Positions 25,712 to 35,455 of a stretch of DNA of 64,000 nt are shown here, piece after piece (the stretch's first letter is position 1; the number at the start of each line of letters is the position of its first letter). The notes under the pieces were generated by a model. The model saw nothing but the letters and a program-made list of their open reading frames with translations. It did no database searches and was not told the DNA's origin. The stretch spans positions 2,858,001-2,922,000 of the forward strand of contig NZ_CP122960.1 of assembly GCF_029854195.1 (NCBI RefSeq). Reading direction: 5' to 3'. Origin of the DNA: Amylibacter sp. IMCC11727 (GTDB lineage: Bacteria; Pseudomonadota; Alphaproteobacteria; Rhodobacterales; Rhodobacteraceae). The translations under genes were made by a program, and so were the position numbers.

Positions 25712-28468
25712 TTACTGCCCCAACCGATCCAACAGCGCAGGCACATGCACCTGATCCGATTTATAATTGCCCGTCAGCACGTGCATGATCAGGTTCACAC
25801 CAAACCGAATGGCAATCTCGCGCTGGCGTTCCCCTTGCGATCCGCGACCGACAGGAAACAGGAACCGCCCGTTTTCACCTATGGCCCAGGCGCTCGCCCA
25901 ATCGTTGCCGCCAATCACCACAGGCGTCACCCCATCGTTCAAATTGCGAAACGGCATACCCTCGGTTTGCTCCGCATCTGGGGGCGCGGCCTCCACCCAA
26001 ACCTGCGCGTTGGCATACCGACCTGGAAAATCCTGCAACAAATAAAACGTGCGCGTCAAAACGTGATCTTCTGGCACAGGCTCCAACGCGGGAATATCCA
26101 AATTCTGCGCAATGGATTGTAATTTTTTGCCGTTGGGCGTTCCCCCCGAAAGGCTGCGCCCAATATTCGCATCGCGCGTGTCAAACAGGATCATCCCGCC
26201 GCCACGCAAAAATACGTTTACCTTTTCCATAGCGGCATCTGACGGCACAGTTTGCGTGTCTGAAACGGGCCAATACAAAAACGGATACAGCGATAATTCA
26301 TCCGTTTCCAAATTGACCGAAACGGGGGAAATCGGCTCAATGCTGGTGCGCCGAAACAGTTCTGCAGACAGCCCCAATAACCCCGCACGCGACACATCAT
26401 CCAGCCGCGAATTGCCCGTTTCGACATAGGCCAGAACCGTATTATTCGCCGCTTCCAAAATTGCCGCTTCATCCTGCGCATCCGCTGGCGTCATCGGCAA
26501 AACCGCAAGGGCCATCATTGCCGCAACCCCGCGCATCCACAAACGCCCACCAACCAACAGCGTTGCCAGCACATCCACACACAACAACGCCAGTGCCGCC
26601 ATTAACAACCACGCTTGCAACGGCTGTTCTTCAGATCGTGTGAGCGATAAGAAGTTTGTTCCAACGGGCCAGCTCGCCGCTTCAAGCACCCGATCCGCAG
26701 CCACTGCATTTAACGCAACACGCCGCTCCCCGCTCACGTAAACACCAGGAGGCATGTCAGCGCCAAACACACCACCTGCCAAGCGCGCACCGTCCACACC
26801 TGCCAAGGCAGGTGCATCGCGCAACACGCCAAATCCATCTAAAACCTGCTCAGGTACCCACACCGTGCCTTCCAACTCTGCCGCATCCAGCGTGGCAGAT
26901 CGTGCCGAAATCGCCAAACGTTCCAGCAACTGCACAAACAACCCAGACAGCGGCAGCGAAGACCACTCCGCATTGGCCGTCACATGAAACAGAACCACGC
27001 GCCCCGCCCCTTGATCCTTGGCCGTCACAAGCGGCGTTCCATCCACCAACGCGGCCAAAACCCGTTCAGACAGGTTTGGATCAGGTTGCGCCATCACTTG
27101 GCTTTCCACCAACACATCGCTTGGCACAGTCAGCCCGAAAAATGGGCTGCTTTCGGGAAAGGCCTGCAATCCCTTGGGGGATCCCCAACTCATCGCGCCA
27201 CCCACGTTTCGCCCGCCTGCCCGCAGGCGTACAGGCAACAAAGGATGTTCGCTAGATTGCCCCAAACCGCTCGCCGCCAATCGCGGCCCTGCAAAACGCA
27301 CCAACATGCCGCCGCTTTCCACCCATTCGCGCACCGCGCGGGTTTCTTGGCCTGACATGTCGCCCACATCGGCCAAAATCATCACATCAGGATTGGCCTG
27401 CAAACTGTCCATGAATCCCGCTTCGATCACATCCGCAGTGGGAACCAATGCTTTGCGCAAGAAATGCAAGGGGGAGACTAAAACCGCCCCTTCTTGTTCT
27501 GTGCTACCACCAATCAACGCCACTTTGCGCCGCTGAATGCTGTCATCTGTCACCACAACCGCACCCGCAGATCGCACAGTGTCTAGCACCACGCGCTTCA
27601 CCCGATTGCGCAGCTCGGACGGCAATTCAATCGCCAGTTCCGCCTCGGTCGCGCCGTCTTCAAACGCCCCCGACCCTTGCGCCAATGCCCGCGTGATCCC
27701 CGCTGGATCAGGTCCTTCCGCTTGCACTGCAAACTCTAACGGGCCACCCGCGTTCACGCGCACCGCAGTTGTGCTAAGCGCTCCGCTTTCAATGCCGATG
27801 CCGCGCAGCGCCAAAACCCCACCTTCGGCCTCGGCCACGCTCACATCGCCTTTTTCCACAAAGGCCGTCATCAAGTCATCACGCCCCTCCCGCGCCAATC
27901 CATCAGACAGCCACAGGGTTTCATAGGCCTCGCTCGTTTCTGCCGCTTGAACCCAATCTTCATACACAGGTTCCCACGCATTCGGCTCCAGCCCATCAAC
28001 TTTGTTCAACCAGTCACTGGCATTCACAAAATTCAGCGGGTTTTCCCCACGCGGGCCGTCAGACAACAAAACAACCGCCACAGGCCGCCCGTCCTGCACC
28101 GCAAATTGTAACACCTCGGTCAGCTTATCCTGCCGCTGCCCCCAGCTTTGCGCGCTCGCCCAACTACCATCCATTGCGATCAACAAAGGCGCACGCCCCG
28201 CCACGCGATCCGTCGGATTCAACACAGGCTGCGCAAACGCCAAAATCGCCGCTGCAATGGCCGCCATACGCAGCAAGAGCAACCACCAAGGGGTGCGATC
28301 AGGCGTGGTTTCCTTATCCTCCAACCCCAGCAACAAAGACACCGCAGGAAACCGCCGCCGCAAAGGCGCAGGCGGAACCGCCCTCAGCAAAAACCACAGG
28401 ATCGGCAGCGCCAGCAGGCCCAGCAACAACACAGGGGCCAAAAACCCGATAGAGCCAAACGCCATCAT
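25712..28468 (-). CDS. DUF4159 protein with N-terminal BatA-type domain
   Basis: This is a 918-residue membrane protein. The N-terminus is a BatA-like double helix module (GFLAPVLLLGLLALPILWFLLRA, then PWWLLLLRMAAIAAAILAFAQPVL). A vWA-like region (LLIAMDGSWASAQSW near 95) and a GATase-like region (DVMILADVGDMSGQETRAVREWVESGGMLVRFAGPRL near 370) follow. After two further helices near 640-690 comes the DUF4159 domain (TVLAYVETG, FLYWPVSD, FLRGGGMILFDTRD). The ATG at 28468 overlaps the DUF58 gene stop (ATGA). It is likely involved in envelope or protein-complex maturation with MoxR. Confidence 0.85.
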   Translation of the reverse strand: MMAFGSIGFLAPVLLLGLLALPILWFLLRAVPPAPLRRRFPAVSLLLGLEDKETTPDRTPWWLLLLRMAAIAAAILAFAQPVLNPTDRVAGRAPLLIAMDGSWASAQSWGQRQDKLTEVLQFAVQDGRPVAVVLLSDGPRGENPLNFVNASDWLNKVDGLEPNAWEPVYEDWVQAAETSEAYETLWLSDGLAREGRDDLMTAFVEKGDVSVAEAEGGVLALRGIGIESGALSTTAVRVNAGGPLEFAVQAEGPDPAGITRALAQGSGAFEDGATEAELAIELPSELRNRVKRVVLDTVRSAGAVVVTDDSIQRRKVALIGGSTEQEGAVLVSPLHFLRKALVPTADVIEAGFMDSLQANPDVMILADVGDMSGQETRAVREWVESGGMLVRFAGPRLAASGLGQSSEHPLLPVRLRAGGRNVGGAMSWGSPKGLQAFPESSPFFGLTVPSDVLVESQVMAQPDPNLSERVLAALVDGTPLVTAKDQGAGRVVLFHVTANAEWSSLPLSGLFVQLLERLAISARSATLDAAELEGTVWVPEQVLDGFGVLRDAPALAGVDGARLAGGVFGADMPPGVYVSGERRVALNAVAADRVLEAASWPVGTNFLSLTRSEEQPLQAWLLMAALALLCVDVLATLLVGGRLWMRGVAAMMALAVLPMTPADAQDEAAILEAANNTVLAYVETGNSRLDDVSRAGLLGLSAELFRRTSIEPISPVSVNLETDELSLYPFLYWPVSDTQTVPSDAAMEKVNVFLRGGGMILFDTRDANIGRSLSGGTPNGKKLQSIAQNLDIPALEPVPEDHVLTRTFYLLQDFPGRYANAQVWVEAAPPDAEQTEGMPFRNLNDGVTPVVIGGNDWASAWAIGENGRFLFPVGRGSQGERQREIAIRFGVNLIMHVLTGNYKSDQVHVPALLDRLGQ

Positions 28469-29355
28469 CGTGCTGGCCCCGCAATCGCATTGTGAATCCA
28501 CATCAACGCGCTTTGTGCGGGCTGATCTGTGTGATGGCACAAATACATCCACCCCGTGCGCCGTGCGAGCGCCTCTAGCTGGTCTTTGCGTTCTGCCAAC
28601 CGCGCCAGATAATCATCGCGCAAGGCTTTGGCGCGGCGCGTTTCAAAACTCACACCGCCGCCCATGCTTTCGAAAATGGTGCGACCATCAAAAGGGAAAC
28701 TTTCCTCGGTTGGGTCCAAAACCTGCACCAAACAGCCTTGCACCCGCTGATCCGCCGCACGGCTCAGCGCATCAATCACGCGCTCCCAATCCCCCAGAAA
28801 ATCCGAAATCAACAGCGCCCGATTGCCCCGAACCATTTCTTTGTTCGGCGGGACGCCGAAATCATCTTGTGCCCCTTCAACCAACCGCATGGCCATTTTC
28901 GTGATCTGCCCGCGCCCATGTTTTGGCGGCTGTGGGTCTTCCATCAGCCCCACACTCTCGCCCGCTTTCGCCAATAATATCGCACTGGCAAGGCCCAGAA
29001 TCCGCGCACGCTCACCCTTAAGCGGTAAATCCTTTGCGCCGCGATATTGCATGCTGGCCGATCGATCGACCCACAGATGAACCGCTTGCAAATTCTGCCA
29101 TTCCATCTGGCGCACAAAATGCGCATCCGCCCGCGCCGATCTGCGCCAATCAATCTCGCGCAGGGGGTCTCCCGCCGTGGCAGGCCGATACTGCCAAAAC
29201 TCATCCCCTGGCCCTGCCCGCCGACGCCCATGCGCCCCAAGGCTAATCGTAGCCGCCAATTGATCCGCCGCCGCCATCAACGCAGGAAACCCCGCAGCAG
29301 CCTCTTCGGCATCACTGCGCAGTTGATCTGGTGTTATGTGCGCTGCGTCATTCAC
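28465..29355 (-). CDS. DUF58 domain protein
   Basis: This is a 296-residue soluble protein. The DUF58 core is clear: RRRAGPGDEFWQYRPATAGDPLREIDWRRSARAD near residues 44-76, then a vWA-like metal site VDRSASMQYRG near 94-104. Members pair with MoxR AAA+ ATPases. The start is a GTG at 29355 overlapping the moxR stop (GTGA), and its stop overlaps the next ATG, so three genes are tightly coupled. A HGRRR motif near residue 42 matches other DUF58 proteins. Confidence 0.9.
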   Translation of the reverse strand: MNDAAHITPDQLRSDAEEAAAGFPALMAAADQLAATISLGAHGRRRAGPGDEFWQYRPATAGDPLREIDWRRSARADAHFVRQMEWQNLQAVHLWVDRSASMQYRGAKDLPLKGERARILGLASAILLAKAGESVGLMEDPQPPKHGRGQITKMAMRLVEGAQDDFGVPPNKEMVRGNRALLISDFLGDWERVIDALSRAADQRVQGCLVQVLDPTEESFPFDGRTIFESMGGGVSFETRRAKALRDDYLARLAERKDQLEALARRTGWMYLCHHTDQPAQSALMWIHNAIAGPAR

Positions 29356-30371
29356 GCGGCGGCCTCTGCCCCCGTGACCTGAACCGTCAGCCGCGCGATC
29401 AAATCAGACAGCTTTTCACCCCGTGCGCGCGCGGCAAAGCCCAACGCCATACGATGGATCAAAATCGGATGGGCCAGCGCAATCACATCGTCCACAGACG
29501 GCGCCAACCGTCCCTGCACCATAGCCCGCGCCCGTGTGGCCAACATAAACGCCTGCGCCGCCCGTGGCCCTGGCCCCCAACTGACCGCATCGCGCACAAA
29601 CTCGGGCGCTGTTTCGTCTTCTGGACGCGCCGCGCGCACCAAATCCAAAATCGCCTCAACCACCGCATCTCCCACAGGCATCCGCCGCACCGCCGTTTGC
29701 GCCGCCATCAACGTTTCAGGCGTGAACACTTCTTGCGCCTCTGCCTCATCCGCACCCGTGGTCGCCAGCAGAATATCACGTTCTGTGTCTCGGCTCGGGA
29801 ACCCCACATCAATCTGCAAGATAAACCGATCCAACTGCGCCTCTGGCAACGGATATGTCCCCTCCTGTTCAATCGGGTTTTGTGTGGCGAGCACATGGAA
29901 TGGCGCAGGCAAATCATATTCCTGCCCTGCAATCGTAACTTGGCGTTCCTGCATCGCTTGCAACAGCGCCGATTGGGTCCGTGGACTTGCGCGGTTAATC
30001 TCATCCGCCATCAACAACTGGCTAAACACAGGGCCTTTCAAAAACCGAAACGCTCGTGCCCCATCGTCATTGCTCTCTAAAACTTCGGACCCCAGAATAT
30101 CCGCTGGCATCAAATCAGGCGTGAACTGCACACGGTTCGTATTCAGCCCAAACACCGTGCCCAATGTGTCCACCAATCGTGTTTTCGCCAAACCTGGTGC
30201 CCCCACAAGTAACGCATGGCCACCACACAACAGCGCTACCATGGCCTGCTCTACAACCTGTTCCTGTCCGATAATCCGCTTTCCGATCCAAGCGCGAGAA
30301 TTTCCGAGCAACACAGAAGCCTTTTCAACTTCCTCCGCCAAACTTGCCAATTCGCTTGCATTCTCAGACAT
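29352..30371 (-). CDS. MoxR-family AAA+ ATPase
   Basis: This 339-residue ATPase has Walker A GAPGLAKT (residues 57-64), Walker B LLMADEINRA (near 122), SALLQAMQERQVTI, and sensor-1 ATQNPIEQEGTYPLPEAQLDRF, which is diagnostic of MoxR. These proteins act as chaperones with vWA partners. The ATG at 30371 gives the typical MSENASEL start; the frame continues to 30425 without homology. It is the first gene of a four-gene leftward operon and is divergent from the DUF1285 gene. Confidence 0.95.
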   Translation of the reverse strand: MSENASELASLAEEVEKASVLLGNSRAWIGKRIIGQEQVVEQAMVALLCGGHALLVGAPGLAKTRLVDTLGTVFGLNTNRVQFTPDLMPADILGSEVLESNDDGARAFRFLKGPVFSQLLMADEINRASPRTQSALLQAMQERQVTIAGQEYDLPAPFHVLATQNPIEQEGTYPLPEAQLDRFILQIDVGFPSRDTERDILLATTGADEAEAQEVFTPETLMAAQTAVRRMPVGDAVVEAILDLVRAARPEDETAPEFVRDAVSWGPGPRAAQAFMLATRARAMVQGRLAPSVDDVIALAHPILIHRMALGFAARARGEKLSDLIARLTVQVTGAEAAA

Positions 30372-30443
30372 GAACAATACCTTTTTGTTTCGGGCCACTG
30401 GGACGTTGAACCCATTTAGAACCAATTAACGCGGCAAGGACAA

Positions 30444-31046
30444 ATGACAAATCCGAAAGACGATGAAATAATCACAAAACCGAGTGCGGACAGCATAGCG
30501 CAATCCGCCACCGCTGCGTCAAAAAAGGGCCCGCCACCCGTACATTTGTGGAATCCACCGTTTTGTGGCGATCTCGACATGCGCATCGCGCGTGATGGTA
30601 CGTGGTTCTATCTGGGCACGCCCATTGGCCGAAAACCGCTGGTAAAGCTGTTTTCTTCCATCATCCGCAAAGACGGCGATGATTATTTCCTCGTCACGCC
30701 TGTTGAAAAGGTTGGCATCACCGTCGATGACGCGCCATTCGTTGCCATTGATTTTGATGTGGAAAACCAAGGCCCTGATCAAACCCTCACCTTCACCACG
30801 CAAGTGGACGATGAAATGACTGCTGGCCCTGACAACCCCATCCGCGTGATGCGCGATGATGAAACAGGTGAACCCTCGCCCTATATCCTCGTGCGCACCA
30901 ACCTCGAAGCCTTGATCGACCGCAAATCCTTCTACCGCCTTGTGGACCTTGGCGAACACGCAGACGTGGACGGCGAACAATGGTTCGGTGTGCGCTCCAA
31001 CGGCGCGTTTTTCCCGATTATCCCATCGGCGGAATTGGACGCCTAA
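30444..31046 (+). CDS. DUF1285 protein
   Basis: This 200-residue soluble protein carries the DUF1285 pattern: PPPVHLWNPPFCGDLDMRIARDGTWFYLGTPIGRKPLVKLFSSIIR near residues 30-76, DYFLVTPVEKVGI and EQWFGVRSNGAFFPI. The biochemical role is unknown. In Rhodobacterales it commonly stands divergent from moxR, as here. AAGGACAA precedes the ATG. The stop is followed at once by the ATG of a P-loop kinase gene (TAAATG). Confidence 0.9.
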   Translation: MTNPKDDEIITKPSADSIAQSATAASKKGPPPVHLWNPPFCGDLDMRIARDGTWFYLGTPIGRKPLVKLFSSIIRKDGDDYFLVTPVEKVGITVDDAPFVAIDFDVENQGPDQTLTFTTQVDDEMTAGPDNPIRVMRDDETGEPSPYILVRTNLEALIDRKSFYRLVDLGEHADVDGEQWFGVRSNGAFFPIIPSAELDA

Positions 31047-31532
31047 ATGCCAACGGGCCACCTCCATCTGGTCTGCGGCCTGATCTGCGCAGGCAAATCC
31101 ACCCTCTGCGCATCGCTCGCAGAGCAGCCAAACACCATTGTGCTATCCGAAGACGTCTGGCTCAAAACCCTCTTCGGCCCTGACATGCAGACCCTGTCCG
31201 ACTATGTCACCTACTCCAAACGCCTCCAAGGCCTGCTGATCCCGCATGTGTCGACGCTGCTCGGAACGGGTCTCAATGTCGTCCTCGACTTCCCCGCCAA
31301 CACACTCAAACAACGCGCATGGCTGAAAGCTCTGATCGACACTGCGGCCTGCGATCACACTCTGCATCACCTCGACACCCCGAAAGAGGTCTGCCGCAGC
31401 CGCCTGCGCGACCGCAACACCAGCGGGTCACATCAATTTATCGTTTCAGGAGAACAATTTGATCATGTTTCGGCCCATTTCGTCCCGCCCAGCGCCGACG
31501 AAGGCTTCTCGATCACACTCCACACGCCTTAA
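31047..31532 (+). CDS. P-loop kinase-like ATPase
   Basis: This 161-residue protein starts with Walker A GLICAGKST (residues 11-19). It has LSEDVWLKTLFGPD as a Walker B-like or substrate region, and a lid region CRSRLRDRNTSGSHQF near residues 121-138. This is the layout of AAA_33/zeta-toxin-like small-molecule kinases. It is probably a nucleotide- or sugar-type kinase; the substrate is unknown. No antitoxin-like gene is adjacent, so a toxin role is not supported. It is translated directly after DUF1285. Confidence 0.8.
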   Translation: MPTGHLHLVCGLICAGKSTLCASLAEQPNTIVLSEDVWLKTLFGPDMQTLSDYVTYSKRLQGLLIPHVSTLLGTGLNVVLDFPANTLKQRAWLKALIDTAACDHTLHHLDTPKEVCRSRLRDRNTSGSHQFIVSGEQFDHVSAHFVPPSADEGFSITLHTP

Positions 31533-31535
31533 GGG

Positions 31536-32516
31536 CTATTCTGCGGGGATCACATCCTCAATCCACGCATCACCGCGCTGCGCCACCACCACACCGATGG
31601 CCAAAACCGCCGCGCCTAGCGCTTGGTTCCAATCCCATGCACCACCAAAGGCCAGCAGGATCAGCATCACATAAAACGGTGCCGCATTCAGGTGAAACGA
31701 TGCAATGCCAACCCCAACCTTTGCCACACCCAAAATCCAAAACGCCTGACTGATCGCCATGCCGCAAAACGCAAAGATAGCCAACAGGCCCAGCCCACGT
31801 GCGTCGAGCACGCCAACCTCTGTGCCCCACCAGCCAAAGGTTAAAAACACCGCCAGCGTGATCTGGCAAAAGATCATCGCCCCAACCAAAGTCAATGTGG
31901 CCTGCCCAATATTGCTCATGCCAGGCAAGTCTTTAACAGTGGCCCGCGATCCCCAGGCAAAGATAAACGTGGCTCCAATGCCCATCAGCGCCCCAAGTCC
32001 GAATTGACTGTCTGCCAGCGATGCCCCCGCTGCAACAACCCCACCTGTCAGCACCAAGGCAACGCCCAAAACAAAGGAAACCGTCAGCCGCCGCCGATCA
32101 AACATCACCTCCAGTGCAACCGCTGCCACTGGCATCATCGCTGCCACCAACGCCGCCGTTACTGCATCTGTCATGGATTGCGTGACCAGCAAAATAACCG
32201 TACCCGTGCCAAACCCGATCCCACCGATCAGCAATCCTTTGCGCCACGGGGCAGTTTTCACGCGCGTCCAGCCATCCATCAAAATCCACACGGGCACCAA
32301 CAACGCACAGCCCAGAACAATGCGCACCGCGATCAGCGATATCGCACCCCAGCTTTGCAACAGCACTTCCGCCGCAGGAAACCCCATCGCAAACAGCGCA
32401 ATGGAAATCATGCAAATCCCATGCCCAGGCGCTGCGCGCCCGCGTTTATGTGGTGTTCGATGTGTCAAAATGTGCCCAAAAATAAGGAGCCGTGTGGTCA
32501 CCTCACACTGCAACAT
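31536..32516 (-). CDS. EamA/DMT-family transporter
   Basis: This is a 326-residue transporter with about ten membrane helices arranged as two EamA repeats (helices begin near residue 36; the second repeat begins around LGALMGIGATFIFAWGSRATVK). The DMT superfamily exports metabolites such as amino acids. The start is uncertain: the first 30 residues are polar, and in-frame TTG codons near residue 17 may be used instead of the ATG at 32516. It converges with the P-loop kinase gene with a 3-bp gap. Confidence 0.85.
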   Translation of the reverse strand: MLQCEVTTRLLIFGHILTHRTPHKRGRAAPGHGICMISIALFAMGFPAAEVLLQSWGAISLIAVRIVLGCALLVPVWILMDGWTRVKTAPWRKGLLIGGIGFGTGTVILLVTQSMTDAVTAALVAAMMPVAAVALEVMFDRRRLTVSFVLGVALVLTGGVVAAGASLADSQFGLGALMGIGATFIFAWGSRATVKDLPGMSNIGQATLTLVGAMIFCQITLAVFLTFGWWGTEVGVLDARGLGLLAIFAFCGMAISQAFWILGVAKVGVGIASFHLNAAPFYVMLILLAFGGAWDWNQALGAAVLAIGVVVAQRGDAWIEDVIPAE

Positions 32517-32568
32517 CGATTCGGTCGCGCCAAAAAACGACCCACAGGTCGCAAACCAACGCCGCGCC

Positions 32569-32592
32569 TTTTTCTTGGTCTAAATATCCAAA
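32569..32592 (+). repeat. Dispersed intergenic repeat, copy 4 (short)
   Basis: TTTTTCTTGGTC followed by AAATATCC. It lacks the G-rich hairpin part. It lies between two leftward genes (EamA start, gnd stop). Confidence 0.45.
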
Positions 32593-32620
32593 ACCGATCG
32601 CCGCCTAACGCACGACTGTA

Positions 32621-34027
32621 TCAATCATGCCAAGGCCCATTCACCTTCTCGCCAACGGCATCCACACGCTCAAACGTATGCGCCCCAAATCGATCCCGCA
32701 GCCCTTGGATCATATTCGCCGTGGATCGTTCTGTGCGGCTGGCATTGAAATACGACAGGGCGGCAAACAACGCAGGCACTTCGATGCGGGCCGTCACCGC
32801 CATGCCCACCACACTTTGTAATGCTTCAGCATTGTCTTTCATCAGGGTCTCGAATTTGGGCGCAAAGAACAAACGCCGCGCCCCGTCTTGAGCGAAAGCA
32901 TCCGACATATCATCGAGCAGCACCGAACGGATGATACACCCCGCCCGCCAGACCCGCGCAATGGCTGCCAGATCAAGGCACCACTCAAACGCTTCGGATG
33001 CACGGCGCAGCACTTCAAACCCTTGGGTATAGGCGCAGACTTTCGCAGCGATCATCGCTTGTTCCAATGCAGCAGTCCCAGCGTCTTGTGCGCCCAAATC
33101 CCCCTGCTGCACCGCGCCAAACGCCGCCGCACCTTGGCGGCGGCCTTCGATATCTGCCGATACATTTCGCGCTTCTACGGCCGCTTGGACCATTCCAATC
33201 GGCGCTCCCAGATGCAGTGCTTCGATCACAGACCATCGCCCTGTGCCTTTCTGCCCAGCCTTATCCAAAATCATGTCGAGCATTGCCTTGCCCGTTTTGG
33301 GGTCATCGGCCCGCGCCACTTCTGCTGCAATCTCAATCAGATAGGAATTGAGCGGCCCATTCATCCATTTGGCAAACACATCCCCAATGGCCGCCGCGTC
33401 CATACCCCAGCCATCGCGCATCAAACCATAGGCCTCTGCAATCATCTGCATATCGGCGTATTCAATCCCGTTGTGCAGCATTTTAATGAAATGCCCTGAT
33501 CCTCCAGGACCAAACCAATCACAGCAGGGATCGTCTTCGAATTTTGCTGACGCATCCTGCAAAGGGGCTTTGACCCGTGCCCAGCTTTCTTCGGACCCGC
33601 CAGCCATAATCGCGGGACCATGCCGCGCACCTTCCGCACCGCCAGAAATTCCCATGCCAAGGAACAGCAGGCCCTTGGCTTCGAGCTCTGTCACACGGCG
33701 CTCGGTTTCTTTGTAATACGAATTGCCCAAATCCGCGATCAAATCCCTTTTTTCAAGCAGGGGCGACAGCATTTCGATCACACTGTCCAGCGGCCCGCCC
33801 GAAGGCACCAAAACAAGCACTGATCGGGGGGATGGCAGGCTTTGCACAAATGCTTCGGCATCCCTACAGGCCAGCAAATCCCCTGCCAAATCTGCCCCCG
33901 CGTCAACAACAGCCTCGGATTTTGCCAAAGTGCGATCCAACAGGCTGACCGAATGGCCTTCTTCAGCCAAGTTCAGCGCAAATTCACGCCCCATCACGCC
34001 GATACCCACAAGACCTACATGTGCCAT
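32621..34027 (-). CDS. gnd: 6-phosphogluconate dehydrogenase (decarboxylating)
   Basis: This 468-residue enzyme converts 6-phosphogluconate to ribulose-5-phosphate with NADP in the pentose phosphate pathway. It has the N-terminal dinucleotide fold (GLVGIGVMGREFALNLAEEG), the signature LGMGISGGAEGARHGPAIMAGG near residues 123-144, and the catalytic region GSGHFIKMLHNGIEYADMQMIAEAY near 175-200. The C-terminal tail RDRFGAHTFERVD carries substrate-binding Arg and His. The length is normal for the decarboxylating dimeric form. It stands alone. Confidence 0.96.
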   Translation of the reverse strand: MAHVGLVGIGVMGREFALNLAEEGHSVSLLDRTLAKSEAVVDAGADLAGDLLACRDAEAFVQSLPSPRSVLVLVPSGGPLDSVIEMLSPLLEKRDLIADLGNSYYKETERRVTELEAKGLLFLGMGISGGAEGARHGPAIMAGGSEESWARVKAPLQDASAKFEDDPCCDWFGPGGSGHFIKMLHNGIEYADMQMIAEAYGLMRDGWGMDAAAIGDVFAKWMNGPLNSYLIEIAAEVARADDPKTGKAMLDMILDKAGQKGTGRWSVIEALHLGAPIGMVQAAVEARNVSADIEGRRQGAAAFGAVQQGDLGAQDAGTAALEQAMIAAKVCAYTQGFEVLRRASEAFEWCLDLAAIARVWRAGCIIRSVLLDDMSDAFAQDGARRLFFAPKFETLMKDNAEALQSVVGMAVTARIEVPALFAALSYFNASRTERSTANMIQGLRDRFGAHTFERVDAVGEKVNGPWHD

Positions 34028-34147
34028 TCTAAACTCCCAATTGGTTCATCCCATTCATTGCACTGATACGTAACTTGTCCAGACCAAAAACCAACTTTCC
34101 GTAACGCAAGCGTTGACCGCAAAGTGACGGGTGCTTACAAAGGGCCC

Positions 34148-34792
34148 ATGGGAGAGGTTCTTAAACTCAAACGCGGCGATCTACGCGATGCGTTGATTGA
34201 CTATGCTTTGCAGGCCGCAAAGGATGGCCACATCGAAGTGATGTCACTGCGCCAAGCGGCCCGCGATTTGGGTGTGTCTTCTGGGGCAGTTTATCGCCAT
34301 TTCGCGGACAAAGACGCACTGCTCGCTGAAATCGTAAAACTCGCCTTTTTTGATTTGCGTGAACGGTTCATCACCATTCGCCCCGAAGGCGCCATCGCAA
34401 AATCCAAGGCCGAAGCCATCGCCCGCTGCCGCGCCACCTGTCGCGCCTATATTATGTACGCCCATGAAAACAACGCGCTGTGGCACATGATGTTTGGCCG
34501 CGTTGGCATGATGTGCCGCGATGAATTGATGCAAGATCCCGAACTCAAACGCTACACGCCGTTTGATGTGGGTATGGAGCTTGGCAAGGATTTGCACCGT
34601 GTCGGCCTGCTAGATCACGAACCTAACATCGCAGACAACCGCTACATCTGGTCCGCGATCCACGGCGCGGCTGATCTTGCCCAATCGGGTGCGCGACTTG
34701 ACTCAGATCACCTTGACCAAGTGATCGAAGACACGGTGCAACGCAACATGCGTATGCTGGGCGTAAATCTGAATGATATCGAAAACGGTTAA
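34148..34792 (+). CDS. TetR-family transcriptional regulator
   Basis: This 214-residue repressor-type protein has an N-terminal TetR helix-turn-helix (LRQAARDLGVSSGAVYRHFADKDALLAEI, residues about 34-62) and a WHG-like C-terminal ligand/dimer domain (CRAYIMYAHENNALWHMMFG). The ATG at 34148 is preferred over a GTG at 34124. It may control the flavin-binding protein gene that follows 46 bp downstream in the same direction. The ligand is unknown. Confidence 0.9.
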   Translation: MGEVLKLKRGDLRDALIDYALQAAKDGHIEVMSLRQAARDLGVSSGAVYRHFADKDALLAEIVKLAFFDLRERFITIRPEGAIAKSKAEAIARCRATCRAYIMYAHENNALWHMMFGRVGMMCRDELMQDPELKRYTPFDVGMELGKDLHRVGLLDHEPNIADNRYIWSAIHGAADLAQSGARLDSDHLDQVIEDTVQRNMRMLGVNLNDIENG

Positions 34793-34838
34793 CGTAAACT
34801 GAGTTGCCAGCCCATCGCCTGCGTGCAACGCTGCCACC

Positions 34839-35444
34839 ATGCAAACCATCGATTCAATCCCCGCCCTCGAAGCGCTTTACGACGATGCGGCCCCCGCCTC
34901 GCTGACCAAAGTCACCCCCGTCATCACGCCCAACTATCGCAAATGGATCGAGGCTTCTCGATTTTGCATCCTCTCCACCGTCGGGCCAGAAGGCACAGAC
35001 GCCACCCCGCGCGGCGATGATGGGCCCGTAGTGCGCATCGCAGACGAAAAAACCATCCTGATGCCCGACTGGCGCGGCAACAACCGGCTCGACAATTTGC
35101 GCAACATTGTGCGCGATCCGCGTGTCTCGCTGATGTTCCTGATCCCCGGCGAAAAGAACGTGGTGCGCGTGAACGGCACCGCCAAACTCACCGCTGACGC
35201 CGATCTATGTCACAGCTTTGAGCAAAAAGGCATGCACCCCAAAACCGTCATCGTCTTCACGGTCAAAGAACTCTACTTCCAATGCGCCAAAGCCATCCTG
35301 CGCTCAGGCCTCTGGAATGGTACAGATGAAACATTGGTCGTACCCACCGCAGGTGATTTACTGAAAGAAATGAGAGAGGATTTCGACGGCAAAGCCTACG
35401 ACGATGCCTATGTGGATCGCGCGAAGGCGACGATGTGGGGGTGA
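34839..35444 (+). CDS. Pyridoxamine 5'-phosphate oxidase-like flavin-binding protein
   Basis: This 201-residue FMN-binding split-barrel protein resembles the MSMEG_1061-type pyridoxamine-phosphate oxidase family: FCILSTVGPEGTDATPRGD near residue 43, ILMPDWRGNNRLDNLRNIVRDPRVSLMFLIPG near 73-103, VRVNGTAKL and QCAKAILRSGLW near 149. It probably binds FMN or F420-like cofactor and reduces a small molecule; the substrate is unknown. It follows the TetR gene and converges with marR. Confidence 0.88.
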   Translation: MQTIDSIPALEALYDDAAPASLTKVTPVITPNYRKWIEASRFCILSTVGPEGTDATPRGDDGPVVRIADEKTILMPDWRGNNRLDNLRNIVRDPRVSLMFLIPGEKNVVRVNGTAKLTADADLCHSFEQKGMHPKTVIVFTVKELYFQCAKAILRSGLWNGTDETLVVPTAGDLLKEMREDFDGKAYDDAYVDRAKATMWG

Positions 35445-35455
35445 CACCTGTCGGG

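Noticed and set aside
31047..31532. A zeta-type toxin of a toxin-antitoxin pair
   Set aside because: Walker A and lid region fit small kinases in general; no antitoxin-like neighbour exists and it is coupled to DUF1285.
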